64,000 bases of DNA from Lachnospiraceae bacterium (GCA_009780115.1 WRAQ01000008.1:1-64000); one strand, 5' to 3'. Numbered from the stretch's first letter, positions 42,902 to 52,099 are shown. Numbers and translations are program-made. Notes: generated by a model not told the origin, from the letters alone.

Positions 42902-43108
42902 ATGATGAGAAGTTTTAATAAAAAAGCAAACCGAAAAATGCGCTCTATTCAAGCATTTTCTTGTTCATGTGGTGCTGCTTGTAGAATAATGTGTAATTGT
43001 TATCCCCCCTGTAATACATCTCCGCAGGTAAGTTCATCAGCAGGCGGGTCGCATAATCAACAAGTGACTAATAGTACTCAGGGTTCAGTTTCAACGTTTC
43101 CGTTTTAA
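42902..43108 (+). CDS. Cys-rich RiPP precursor peptide (CLI_3235-like)
   Basis: This 68-residue peptide (or 67 from the second ATG) follows an AAAGGAG site. It has a basic leader (RSFNKKANRKMRSIQAF), a core with six cysteines (C21, C23, C27, C31, C33, C37) and a Ser/Thr/Asn/Gln-rich tail. Leader style and cysteine cluster match my memory of the CLI_3235 family of putative clostridial bacteriocin precursors. The radical SAM maturase usually beside it is missing; the upstream maturation gene is broken. The first four cysteines have the same C-x-C-x3-C-x3-C spacing as the precursor at 52100. Confidence 0.7.
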   Translation: MMRSFNKKANRKMRSIQAFSCSCGAACRIMCNCYPPCNTSPQVSSSAGGSHNQQVTNSTQGSVSTFPF

Positions 43109-43170
43109 TAATTAAATAGTGTAAGTCAAAACATAAAATTGAGAAATGAAATCATATTGTTGGGTTGACA

Positions 43171-43225
43171 AAGTAAGGCTACCATGGTACTTGTTAATAA
43201 TAAATCATGGTAGCTTACTTTTTCA
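43171..43225 (+). terminator. Terminator after the Cys-rich precursor
   Basis: AAGTAAGGCTACCATG and CATGGTAGCTTACTT pair with a single bulged G around an AT-rich loop, followed by TTTTT. A TTGACA lies immediately before the left arm and may serve the next gene, though no good -10 follows at 17 bases. Confidence 0.75.
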
Positions 43226-43266
43226 TTTATAGGCCATATAAATTATTAGGATTTGAAGGGGTTGCA

Positions 43267-45504
43267 ATGAAATCAATAAAACAAAATCTAATTAGAAAAG
43301 TAAAAAAATATAGTTTATTCATTCTGATTATATTCCTACTCACTGGTATCATAGCTTGCGGCAGTAAGCAAACGGGCGCAGTTACTGCCAAATCATTTAT
43401 TGCAGAACATTTTTTTATTGAAAATATTCAGTACATTCATTCGGCGGTATCGCATGGCAATATTGTTTACTTCTCCGGATTTGAAGGTTCTGCCGATTTC
43501 GAGGAAGGTTATGCGATAGCTGATAGTGATGTGATTCAATATCTTTATTTTATTGATCTGGATTTAGAAGAACCAAAAGCAATGAGAATACCTTTTCCTC
43601 TTAAATCAAATTCATTTATTAGTAGTATTTCAATCAGCCCTGACGATATTATTAACCTTGCTATTTTAAATTACGTGGGTGATTATGAAAATGGAATGAA
43701 ACCAGAAATCATTGTCAAGCAAATTAATCGTGACGGAACGGAGATTTCCAGTACTGTACTTTTTAATGATATTCATGACACATATATTTTTCCACAAGAC
43801 TTAATCATTGATGACAAAGGTCGAATTTATTTGATTAACATTAATGTAATTTATATTTGGAATCAAAGTGGTAGTCTCATTAGTAAGATACCAATAGATG
43901 GAAATAATCTTAAAATGGCACGAAACCGCACTTATGAAGAAAATTATGTAGTTTGGAATAATGATGCCGGCGAAGCAAAAATGGCAGTAATCAATTCTGA
44001 TTCAGGCACTCTTGGGCAAAATTTTAATATAAGTACAGCTAATTATACAAGAATTGTCCCCGGTATATATAGTGATTTACTTTTCTCGTCAGTAAATGGT
44101 GTTTATACTTATGATGTTAATAAACGTAGCTTTGAAAAAGTTTTTGAATGGGGCAACATTGGTATGAAAACTGATTTTGGGGGTATGCTTCTTCCGCTTT
44201 ACGATGGCCGGATTGGGTGGCTTGAGAATAAACATCCGGAGGGTGGCGTAGATTTCCGGATTGTCCGGCCGCTTCGGGAAGGTGAAGAATTAGCCGAGAA
44301 AGAAACACTTGTAATTGGTGGAGTACTTATTTTTATTGATGATGCCTTACGTACAGCAATAATTGAATTTAATCATTCTCATCCGAAATATTGGATTGAA
44401 ATTAAAGAATATGCTACTGAAGATAGTAGTGATGATGAATTTAATGAAGGAGTAACCCGGCTTAATCTTGATATCGTGAACGGAAAGGGTCCGGATATAA
44501 TTGTTTTACCGCCTAGGATTTCAATGGAGCTTTATGCCAGAAAGGGTGTCCTTGCTGACCTTTATCCTTTTATTAACGAAGATAAAAATATGAAGCGAGC
44601 TGATTTTCAAGAAAATATCATTAAAGCGCACGAATTGGATGGCAGACTTTTAGGAATGCCGATTTTTTATCAGATTCATACTCTAGTCGCGGCAGAGTCT
44701 GAAATTGGTGACATTAAAGGATGGAATCTTGATGAAATGATCGAATATGTGAACAGCCGATTACCGGATAGCAAGGTTTTTGCTGATTATAGCAAATCAG
44801 GTGTATTATCATTATGTTTGCGGGCTAACGGTGAAGCGTTGGTTGACTGGAATAATGTAGATAATGGTTTTCAACGGGATTTATATTTGAAGATGCTTTA
44901 TTTTGCCAACCAGTTTACACCGGATCATCTTTATGTTTATGATGATAATATTGCCGGACGGATTCAGGATGATAAGCAAGTCCAGCTTTGGTCAAAGGTA
45001 TTAATCGGTTATTATTATCATCAGAATTTGTCAGAGATTTTTGGGGAGCTGGTGGTTTATCCCGGTTTTCCTTCGGAAAACGGAAACGGCAATCTGATTA
45101 ATTCATATTCAGTTATTTCAATTAACCAAAATAGTGAGCATAAGAATGCGGCTTGGGAATTTATTAGCAGTATGCTGACAGAGGAATTTCAAACAAGAAA
45201 CTTTACCACTTCATTGATATCTTTTCCGATTCTAAAAAGCGCTCATGAAGCAAAAATCAAAGAAGCGATGAGAGGTTTTTATGATTGGGCAGAAAATTCT
45301 CATGTCGCTGGCGCCACCGAAAGTGATATCCAGACTGTCACAGATTTAATCAATAGTGCTGAAAAAATACGTGTTTATGACGAACATATACTTAATATTG
45401 CCATGGAAGAAGCCGGCTATTTCTTCAGTGGAATTAAAACTGCTGAGGAAGTTGCTGATATTGCGGAAAATAGAATTGCAATTTATGTTAGCGAAATGAA
45501 TTAA
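43267..45504 (+). CDS. Large extracellular binding lipoprotein, fourth paralogue
   Basis: The start is the ATG after GAAGGGG; the in-frame codons before it run through a terminator. The 745-residue product has a longer basic signal peptide and lipobox GIIAC (C31). It shares the two-part layout of the lipoproteins at 8670, 10943 and 17885. The C-terminal SBP domain begins near ALRTAIIEFNHSHPKYWIEI, and the tail is EEAGYFFSGIKTAEEVADI. No permease adjoins it; its neighbour is a convergent LacI-like/GGDEF sensor. It may act as a sensor-like receptor or feed a permease encoded elsewhere. Confidence 0.8.
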   Translation: MKSIKQNLIRKVKKYSLFILIIFLLTGIIACGSKQTGAVTAKSFIAEHFFIENIQYIHSAVSHGNIVYFSGFEGSADFEEGYAIADSDVIQYLYFIDLDLEEPKAMRIPFPLKSNSFISSISISPDDIINLAILNYVGDYENGMKPEIIVKQINRDGTEISSTVLFNDIHDTYIFPQDLIIDDKGRIYLININVIYIWNQSGSLISKIPIDGNNLKMARNRTYEENYVVWNNDAGEAKMAVINSDSGTLGQNFNISTANYTRIVPGIYSDLLFSSVNGVYTYDVNKRSFEKVFEWGNIGMKTDFGGMLLPLYDGRIGWLENKHPEGGVDFRIVRPLREGEELAEKETLVIGGVLIFIDDALRTAIIEFNHSHPKYWIEIKEYATEDSSDDEFNEGVTRLNLDIVNGKGPDIIVLPPRISMELYARKGVLADLYPFINEDKNMKRADFQENIIKAHELDGRLLGMPIFYQIHTLVAAESEIGDIKGWNLDEMIEYVNSRLPDSKVFADYSKSGVLSLCLRANGEALVDWNNVDNGFQRDLYLKMLYFANQFTPDHLYVYDDNIAGRIQDDKQVQLWSKVLIGYYYHQNLSEIFGELVVYPGFPSENGNGNLINSYSVISINQNSEHKNAAWEFISSMLTEEFQTRNFTTSLISFPILKSAHEAKIKEAMRGFYDWAENSHVAGATESDIQTVTDLINSAEKIRVYDEHILNIAMEEAGYFFSGIKTAEEVADIAENRIAIYVSEMN

Positions 45505-45522
45505 AGGATACCGGAGCTAATT

Positions 45523-47748
45523 TTACCCCCGCGAAAGCCCCTGTTTTTTCTTGGCCATTTTTTCCTCATACAAAACCGAGTCAGCACTTAGCATTGCATC
45601 ATCGAAACACTTATTTGACGAATGCTCAAGAACGACACTGCCGATACTGGCAAGAACCTGGTAGGGATGATGATTTTCGCGATTGTATTCGTCAATTTTT
45701 GTCCGGATTCTTTGCTCAACAAACTTGACATTTTCTTTTGCTTTTACTGATGAGAAAACGACAAATTCATCACCGCCGATTCGGCCGACGATGTCCTCAC
45801 CCCGCAAAACTTGCTTAAGTATCCCGGCAAAAGCGGAGATAGCTTTATCACCTTCTTTATGCCCATAAGTATCATTAATCGCTTTAAGCCCGTCCATATC
45901 CATAAACATAACTACCGGAATTAAATCGGCATCCCGTTTTAAATGCGGAATCCGTGAATAAACGAAATGAAAGAAACCGCGCCGGTTCAATAACCCTGTC
46001 AATTCATCAGTAATTGATAATATCTGGATTTTGGATAAAAGTTCCGCCCCTTTTATCGCGGTTGAGATATTTATTCGCAAGGTTTCATATACTCCGACAG
46101 CGATTTCAGGTTTGTAAGGAATAAGCAAAACACCTAACTCGTCTTCTTTAAAAAATAACGGGACGAAGAACAAATCGCGCCGTTCGCTTTCGAAATCAAA
46201 ATTTGCAATTGATGAATAATCGGCAAGTGTAATCGGGTCGAAATTGTTATTTTTTATATTAAATAATTTGTCCCCGTCAAAACCAATCAGCGTATCAATT
46301 GTCCGGTCGGCATCCGGATTGTCACTTTTGATAGGGGTTTGATATAAACCGATGATAGCAGTATTTAATGAAAATTCCGGAAGTGAATTTCGAAGCTCGG
46401 CGGCTAGAAAATCAATCCCGAAACTTGAGACAATATTACTGCAAACCCTTCTTAAGTTCATTCGCTCGTCATTTTCGGTAAATTCCCGGATTTTTACTTC
46501 TTTGAACCTGAAACCATGCACGATGGTGGTGGCAAAAATTAGGGTTGACAAAATTGTATGGGCGCAGTCAACCTCATTATGATGAAGTTCGACCCCCAAA
46601 GTAAGAATATTCAAGGCGTTACTCCAAATCAAAAATTCATTGGAACAACGATTGTAATCGATTAATAATTCATTAATTACAGATAAAAAATCATCTTTTG
46701 AAAAAGGCTTTTTTGTAATTGTATCGACTAATATTTCTACCCATTTATTGATTTGGGCTTCCGGAATATGACTCCTGAATAAAGTAATAAAACGATGTGA
46801 AATATATGTACTTAGTGAATCGGCGGAGATTTCTTCGCTTTCAAATCCCGGTTTGATTTTTAAAGATTCTTTTTCGAGACAACCGCATGATTGGCGGGGG
46901 ATATAAACCGGTGCGACATAAGTAATTTCGGTGACAGGCTTGTCATTTATCAGATTCAAAAGTATTTCACTGCTGACCCGCCCAATCTCGTTGAAATCTT
47001 GTTTTGCGGTACTAATAGATGGAATAAATGCCGCGGCCATCCTGTCATCATCGAATCCGGTAACGGCTATATCGGCAGGTACCAGGATATTGTTATCGCT
47101 TAATTCCCGCAAAATACCAACCGCAGTTTCATCATCACTTGCGGCAATCGCATCAACACAAAGTTCCGGTTTTGAAAGTAATGTTTGTACTGCTTCATGA
47201 CCGCATTCCTGCGTGAAATTTCCGGGCAGGACATATCTCTCATCATAGCTAAGCCCGTTTGCTTCTAGTGCCTTTTTGTACCCAAGCAGGCGGTCTTCAG
47301 CTTCCGGATGTCCGTCAGGCCCCTTAACAAAAGCTATTTTTTTCTTGCCGTGAACCTTAATTAAATGCTCGACAGCACTATATACTCCGGCGATATTGTC
47401 AATCAAAACGGAAGGGGCATCAGGCATCACATATGAAACAGAAACCAGCGGGAGATGCTTGGGGAGCCGGGCAGCATATTTTTCAAAAATTTCAACGCCG
47501 ATATTTTGGGCAATAAAGCCGGAAAACATGATGACACCGTTTAATGAGGTATTATTGCGGATGGTTTCAAAACAAGTATCAAAATGTGAGGAATAATCTT
47601 CGTCATTTGTTTGATATGACCCTAAATATGCCGTAAGGTGGATATCGTTTTCCCCGGCAAATTCGGCGATGCCCCGCCAAATCTCATATTGTAGTGTATT
47701 GTCAAACGTTGAGAAAATGACACCTAAGTGAAGTCGTTTTTTACCCAT
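45523..47748 (-). CDS. LacI-like sugar-sensor domain fused to a GGDEF diguanylate cyclase
   Basis: This 741-residue soluble protein has no DNA-binding helix-turn-helix and no membrane segment. Residues 5-290 form a LacI/periplasmic-binding-type effector domain (HLGVIFSTFDNTLQYEIWRG, AVEHLIKVHGKKKIAFVKGP, IAVTGFDDDRMAAAFIPSIS). The middle (about 300-560) is helical and GAF-like, and the end is a GGDEF domain. The catalytic motif GGDEF (658-662) and the product-inhibition site RGED (649-652) five residues before it are intact, so it should make c-di-GMP. It probably couples a cytoplasmic sugar signal to c-di-GMP. Its 3' 350 bases exist as a second copy at 41437-41787. Confidence 0.85.
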   Translation of the reverse strand: MGKKRLHLGVIFSTFDNTLQYEIWRGIAEFAGENDIHLTAYLGSYQTNDEDYSSHFDTCFETIRNNTSLNGVIMFSGFIAQNIGVEIFEKYAARLPKHLPLVSVSYVMPDAPSVLIDNIAGVYSAVEHLIKVHGKKKIAFVKGPDGHPEAEDRLLGYKKALEANGLSYDERYVLPGNFTQECGHEAVQTLLSKPELCVDAIAASDDETAVGILRELSDNNILVPADIAVTGFDDDRMAAAFIPSISTAKQDFNEIGRVSSEILLNLINDKPVTEITYVAPVYIPRQSCGCLEKESLKIKPGFESEEISADSLSTYISHRFITLFRSHIPEAQINKWVEILVDTITKKPFSKDDFLSVINELLIDYNRCSNEFLIWSNALNILTLGVELHHNEVDCAHTILSTLIFATTIVHGFRFKEVKIREFTENDERMNLRRVCSNIVSSFGIDFLAAELRNSLPEFSLNTAIIGLYQTPIKSDNPDADRTIDTLIGFDGDKLFNIKNNNFDPITLADYSSIANFDFESERRDLFFVPLFFKEDELGVLLIPYKPEIAVGVYETLRINISTAIKGAELLSKIQILSITDELTGLLNRRGFFHFVYSRIPHLKRDADLIPVVMFMDMDGLKAINDTYGHKEGDKAISAFAGILKQVLRGEDIVGRIGGDEFVVFSSVKAKENVKFVEQRIRTKIDEYNRENHHPYQVLASIGSVVLEHSSNKCFDDAMLSADSVLYEEKMAKKKQGLSRG

Positions 47749-47876
47749 AAATCACCCCGTTTTTTCTAAATTATTGACCAACTTTACCCATTCTAATTAT
47801 AGCACACCCCTTAGTTTTGTCAAACAATTTAAGGTTCTAATAGAATCTGAAAATATTGGAAAGTGATAAAAAAATG

Positions 47877-47905
47877 TTGCAATATTCATAATTATGAGGT
47901 ATAAT
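47877..47905 (+). promoter_or_regulatory. SigA promoter of the 6S-like RNA
   Basis: TTGCAA at 47877-47882, a 17-base spacer and a perfect TATAAT at 47900-47905 place the transcript start near 47912, just before the CCTGAGG closing-stem sequence. Confidence 0.75.
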
Positions 47906-47911
47906 AAAAAC

Positions 47912-48164
47912 AACCTGAGGTGCCCGATAATTCTTGTTATTTTGAACCTACATTATCTTTAAACGGGATTCCTACATTGTCACGCCGATGTCAGGCCACC
48001 ATTGAGAGTTCAGCAATGAATTTTCTCATACGCAGTGGAAGGCAGAAACGGGTCTGCGGTTACCCACCTAGCATTGCTAGGAGTCAAAATGCAGGAACCG
48101 GCATTTCGGGGCAACACAGTCGTCTGACGGCGACTCTTTAAAAAGCGAGCTTTGCTCGCTTTTT
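47912..48164 (+). ncRNA. ssrS: Probable 6S RNA with its terminator
   Basis: A well-formed promoter and terminator bracket about 250 bases without a good protein frame. The 5' CCTGAGGTGCC can pair with GGCATTTCGGGG near 48099-48110, giving a long closed rod of about 190 nt, the size and shape of 6S RNA. Internal blocks such as TTTGAACCTACATT, GGGATTCCTACATTGTC, CACCTAGCATTGCTAGGAG and AATGCAGG match what I remember of clostridial 6S RNAs. 6S RNA binds RNA polymerase holoenzyme and mimics an open promoter. The assignment rests on memory and folding by eye. Confidence 0.55.
48140..48164 (+). terminator. Terminator of the 6S-like RNA
   Basis: AAAAAGCGAGC-TTT-GCTCGCTTTTT is an 11-bp stem with a 3-base loop and a T-run, a textbook intrinsic terminator. 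Confidence 0.85.
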
Positions 48165-48177
48165 ATTTTATTTAATA

Positions 48178-48310
48178 GGAAATTCCTCCGGAATTTCTAT
48201 TAAATAAAAAGCCTCCGGCGGATGCGCACTCGCGCGAATTGTATTATGTTGCTACGCAATCGCGCTCGGCGCGAGGGTTTGCCAAGGCAAACCCTTTCTT
48301 AATTTATAAG
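48178..48310 (+). repeat. Palindromic repeat unit, copy 2
   Basis: It comprises a hairpin GGAAATTCC/GGAATTTC, then GCGCTCGGCGCG, then hairpin AGGGTTTGCC-AA-GGCAAACCCT and TTATAAG. Compared with 28762-28832, changes in one arm of the last hairpin are matched in the other. No gene is seen in this stretch. Confidence 0.6.
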
Positions 48311-48371
48311 AACCCCCTTTTCATGGTATACTGGTAATAAGTAGACAAGTCTATTAATATATTAAATAAAT

Positions 48372-48467
48372 AAGATAAAAATATTTCGCCGGCACCTTAG
48401 GCTGCCTTTTTCCAAGAAAAATGTGAATTAGAATCAGTTAGGCCGCAGAGACGAATAGATATATCTT
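48372..48467 (+). ncRNA. Unclassified structured leader upstream of the SpoIID-domain gene (copy B)
   Basis: It aligns with 36483-36581: outer stem AAGATA/TATCTT, then CGCCGGCACCTTAGGCTGCC, then GTTAGGCCGCAGAGACG. A possible -10 (TATAAT at 48479) lies after it, so it may be the end of one unit or a leader for the gene at 48508. Confidence 0.4.
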
Positions 48468-48507
48468 AATTACGGGGTATAATAAATCGAACAAACCTGG
48501 AGACCTA

Positions 48508-50925
48508 ATGGGCAAAAATCTTAGCATGTTAATCAAAATAGTTGTAATCATCTTAATTTTCTTATTTTTATGGCTGATTTTCCGCCAGGATAATGGGATA
48601 GATGAGATTGTTGATGAAATAATCGAAGACATTCGGATTCCGGCGCCCCAAGGTGAATACAGCCGGGTTGAAGACGTTCTTATTCTGGCAACGGCCCTGA
48701 ACAATGAAATCAATGAAAATGACCCGATTTTTTACCGCCTGACCGATATGTATAAAACGGATATTGATGCCCGGCTCACTTATGAAGATTTCTTGAAGCT
48801 TATCGTTGCAATAGATATTATTCCCGAAAATGAACAATTTGCCGAAAGATATCAGCCGGAGCATTATTTTTTGCTATCCGACTGGCGGACCACCGCAAAT
48901 GAGATTATTGAAATATATAATCAAACAGCCGAAACTGATTATATTGAAGAAATAACTATCTCAATTTTGGGGGTTGGTGAAGATGTCAGTGATTATGAGG
49001 GTAATAAATTATCGGTCAATCAATTACTTAGTTCTGAAATGAAAATATTTGATTTTGGGTCTTCACTATTTAGGGCGTATCAATATCAGACGGTCAAAGC
49101 CCTGCGCAAAGCGAATGAACTTCTTGTATTGACTGATATAGTCAATGAAAATATGATTATCAACAATGTTTTTTTCCTTGGTGAAGATGAGAATAGGATT
49201 GGTTATTTTTACCGTGATTTTGAAATTTACTATATACGTGAAAATACGCTGGCTGATATAGCAGAAAATCTGCTTGATGAGTTATTGGATAACTTTGCCC
49301 CGCTGGAAATTATCAAAGAACAATTAGCCGACCTTACTTTTGAGAATGGCCGTCTTAGGGAAATAAATTTCAAAAATGAAGTCGTCAGCGGCAAACTTTT
49401 AGCCGTCGATGACCAGACGATTACGATTGAAGGTTATGGTGTTTTTAATATCACTTCTGATTTGCAGGTTTACCGCTTATATGACCGGATGAGAAGCATG
49501 GCACCGCAGGAGCTTCTGATTGGTTATGATTTCACTGATTTTGTCCTTGAAAACGGGGAAATCTGCGGGGCGCTGATGGTACGGAAAGAAGCAATGGAAT
49601 ATATCCGGGTCGCCCTTAGAACCGACCGGTTTGCCAGTCTTTATCATTCTGATTTGAAGCTTAGTGCCGATGTTGATTTTACTGTTACCCATGGGCCGTA
49701 TGATGAGCGGAAAACAACCGGATTTGAAGCAGGCGAGCTTCTTTTGCTTGATATCAATAATGAGATGTTTAATGATGGAAGTATTATTATTAACCCAAGA
49801 ACCGGGACGGGGCGGATAACTTTGCATTCTTTAAACCGCAGTCAGGGAACTCCGGTTTATCGTGGCAGTATGGAGATAAAAAAGACCAAAGACGGTTTGG
49901 TTATCATCAATGAAGTATTGCTTGAAGAGTACCTTTATTCGGTTGTACCGAGCGAAATGCCCGCCTCATATCCTTTGGAAGCCCTCAAAGCACAGGCAAT
50001 TTGTGCCCGGACTTACGCTTACCGTTTTCTGTACCGGTCGGGGCTTTCGGCTCTTGGTGCCCATGTTGACGATAGTGTTGGTTATCAAGTGTACAACAAT
50101 ATCGCCGAGCATATGAATACGACTAAAGCAGTTAAAGAAACTACCGGCTTAAAACTTTTTTATGAAAATAGTCCGGCCGGGACTTATTATTATTCGACAT
50201 CCAGTGGTAATGCGACTATTCCGGCGATATGGAAAAGTACAAGTCCTCCTTATACACCGTATTTACAAGCAGCGATAATCGGCGACGACCGCCATTTGCT
50301 TGCGGCCGGTTCAGAGCGTGCTTTAGACCCGAATTTGTTAGTTGATGAAGAAATATTTGCAGAATTTATCACCGGAATCAGGGAAACAGATTATGAAAAA
50401 GATGAAGCATGGTACCGCTGGGAATTTGAGGTAACGAAAATAAAAAATGATAAAATTGCTGAAAATATAAAAAGACGGCATTCACAAAATCAACGATTGG
50501 TTCTGACCCTTGAAAAAGGTGAGTTTATTAGTAAAGCAATCGGTGATGTTGGCGAGGTGACAAATATTTATAGCGCCAAACGTTTACCCGGCGGGGTTAT
50601 GGATGAACTAATTATCGAAACAACGAAAAATACTTACAAAATCATTGCTGAAAATACGATTCGTTATGTATTAAATGACACTGATTATAAAGTTAAGCGC
50701 CATGACGGAAGTGAAATCAGTACCCCAAATCTTCTTCCAAGTGCTTTCATGATTATCGAACCGGCGATTAAAGATGGCCTTGTTACCGGGTACAAAATAA
50801 ACGGCGGCGGTTTTGGCCACGGGGTCGGGATGTCGCAAAACGGGGCGCGGGCGCTAGGTAATCTAGGTTACACTTTTGATGAAATCCTGGCGGTCTTTTA
50901 TATTGGCTGTGAAGTACGAGTATAA
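48508..50925 (+). CDS. SpoIID/LytB-domain membrane-anchored protein
   Basis: This 805-residue protein has one N-terminal membrane helix (MLIKIVVIILIFLFLWLIF), so the rest lies outside. Residues about 30-450 are unrecognised, with beta-rich repeats in the latter part. The SpoIID domain starts near 455, with VEEYLYSVVPSEMPASYPLE then ALKAQAICARTYAYRF, and ends with INGGGFGHGVGMSQNGARAL (about 765-785). SpoIID is a lytic transglycosylase that removes glycan strands during engulfment in sporulation, while LytB-type relatives modify amidases. The length is over twice that of SpoIID itself, so this is a vegetative or specialised relative. Confidence 0.85.
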   Translation: MGKNLSMLIKIVVIILIFLFLWLIFRQDNGIDEIVDEIIEDIRIPAPQGEYSRVEDVLILATALNNEINENDPIFYRLTDMYKTDIDARLTYEDFLKLIVAIDIIPENEQFAERYQPEHYFLLSDWRTTANEIIEIYNQTAETDYIEEITISILGVGEDVSDYEGNKLSVNQLLSSEMKIFDFGSSLFRAYQYQTVKALRKANELLVLTDIVNENMIINNVFFLGEDENRIGYFYRDFEIYYIRENTLADIAENLLDELLDNFAPLEIIKEQLADLTFENGRLREINFKNEVVSGKLLAVDDQTITIEGYGVFNITSDLQVYRLYDRMRSMAPQELLIGYDFTDFVLENGEICGALMVRKEAMEYIRVALRTDRFASLYHSDLKLSADVDFTVTHGPYDERKTTGFEAGELLLLDINNEMFNDGSIIINPRTGTGRITLHSLNRSQGTPVYRGSMEIKKTKDGLVIINEVLLEEYLYSVVPSEMPASYPLEALKAQAICARTYAYRFLYRSGLSALGAHVDDSVGYQVYNNIAEHMNTTKAVKETTGLKLFYENSPAGTYYYSTSSGNATIPAIWKSTSPPYTPYLQAAIIGDDRHLLAAGSERALDPNLLVDEEIFAEFITGIRETDYEKDEAWYRWEFEVTKIKNDKIAENIKRRHSQNQRLVLTLEKGEFISKAIGDVGEVTNIYSAKRLPGGVMDELIIETTKNTYKIIAENTIRYVLNDTDYKVKRHDGSEISTPNLLPSAFMIIEPAIKDGLVTGYKINGGGFGHGVGMSQNGARALGNLGYTFDEILAVFYIGCEVRV

Positions 50926-50935
50926 AGAGGTTAAA

Positions 50936-51796
50936 ATGCTGAAAAAAACTTATTTATTAATCAAAGATTTCATGACTAGATTAGAGGATAAAAACATCAC
51001 AACAAATTCGGCGGCGACTACTTTTTATTTATTCCTTTCGCTCATTCCGATGTTGATTTTGTTATGCGCAATCCTACCCTATACCCCTTTGACAGAGGGT
51101 GATTTGATGATTGCTTTGACCGATATTACCCCCGAAGCGACCCACCCTTTGATTATTAGTATCATTAGAGATGTGTATAACTCGTCGGCCGGGGTTATTT
51201 CATTTGCCGCAATTGTGACCGCCTGGTCGGCCAGCAGGGGAGTCCTTGCCTTAATGCGCGGCCTTAATGTTGTGAATGGCGTTAATGAAAACCGGCCGCT
51301 TTTTGTCCTGCGCATAATGGCTACTGTTTATACGGTAATTATTTTGACAGTCTTAGTCCTTTCGCTGATTATGATGGTTTTTGGCAATACGCTTATTAAT
51401 GTATTATTATATCAGGCACCTTCTTTGGGCCCCGCGATTAGATTTATTTTGAATGGCCGTTTCTTAATTGTTTTTGCCCTGCTATCCCTTGCTTTGGCTT
51501 TGATTTACGCTTACATTCCCGGTGTCCGGACCAAGTTGTGGATGCAGCTCCCCGGGGCGGCGATTGCCGCCTGGGCCTTTAGCTTGCTAAGTTTTGGCTT
51601 TTCGATTTATGTTGATTATTTTAACGCCTTTAATATTTATGGCAGCCTGACAACAATCGTAATGATTCTAATGTGGTTATTTTTTGGTATTTATGTGATT
51701 TTGCTTGGTGCCTATATCAATAAATATTTCCGCCCGCTTTATCTTTATCTTGCGGAACAGCGAAAAGAGAAGAAGTTGAAAAAAGACATGAAATGA
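50936..51796 (+). CDS. YihY/BrkB family membrane protein
   Basis: The start is the ATG after AAAGAGG; in-frame codons upstream overlap the spoIID-like gene. The 286-residue protein has six predicted helices and a Lys-rich C-terminus. Family features include AATTFYLFLSLIPMLILL near the N-terminus, AWSASRGVLALMRGLN, and YGSLTTIVMILMWLFFGIYV near the end. These proteins were once called RNase BN but are integral membrane proteins of unknown transport function. It begins 10 bases after the previous stop, so probably one operon. Confidence 0.9.
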   Translation: MLKKTYLLIKDFMTRLEDKNITTNSAATTFYLFLSLIPMLILLCAILPYTPLTEGDLMIALTDITPEATHPLIISIIRDVYNSSAGVISFAAIVTAWSASRGVLALMRGLNVVNGVNENRPLFVLRIMATVYTVIILTVLVLSLIMMVFGNTLINVLLYQAPSLGPAIRFILNGRFLIVFALLSLALALIYAYIPGVRTKLWMQLPGAAIAAWAFSLLSFGFSIYVDYFNAFNIYGSLTTIVMILMWLFFGIYVILLGAYINKYFRPLYLYLAEQRKEKKLKKDMK

Positions 51797-51838
51797 CATA
51801 AACCAACAAAAGAAATTTAAAATGTTTCAAATATCTTA

Positions 51839-51953
51839 TTGACATGGTACCTGATGTATGTTAATTTTATTTTATAAAAAGAATCTGATGAGGGGATTTT
51901 TACATTAACCTGTCATTAGTGAAAATCCCCTTGAATCAGTTCGAGGGGTTTTT
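51839..51953 (+). promoter_or_regulatory. Promoter and attenuator-like leader of the CXXX peptide operon
   Basis: A TTGACA (51839-51844) with a poor -10 (TAATTT at 51862-51867) precedes two competing hairpins. Segment 1, CTGATGAGGGGATTTT (51885-51900), pairs with segment 2, AAAATCCCCTTGAATCAG (51922-51939). The CCCCT of segment 2 can instead pair with AGGGG of segment 3 (51944-51948), which is followed by TTTTTATT. The second arrangement is an intrinsic terminator, so the region has the layout of a transcription attenuator. It could also simply terminate the upstream gene. Nothing else is seen before the precursor. Confidence 0.5.
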
Positions 51954-52099
51954 ATTATGATGTTTGATGATGTGACTTCTTCTGCTTTATTTTTTTGGTG
52001 GCTTGGATTTACATTAAGCATGAGAAGGATTTTCATAATTTAGTATTGATGTAATTCATGAAACATAGTTGATTCAAAGTAAAAAGGAAGGAGGTTGGA

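Noticed and set aside
43207..43266. 20 extra N-terminal residues of the fourth lipoprotein
   Set aside because: They overlap a terminator hairpin; the ATG at 43267 has a ribosome binding site and starts a proper signal peptide.
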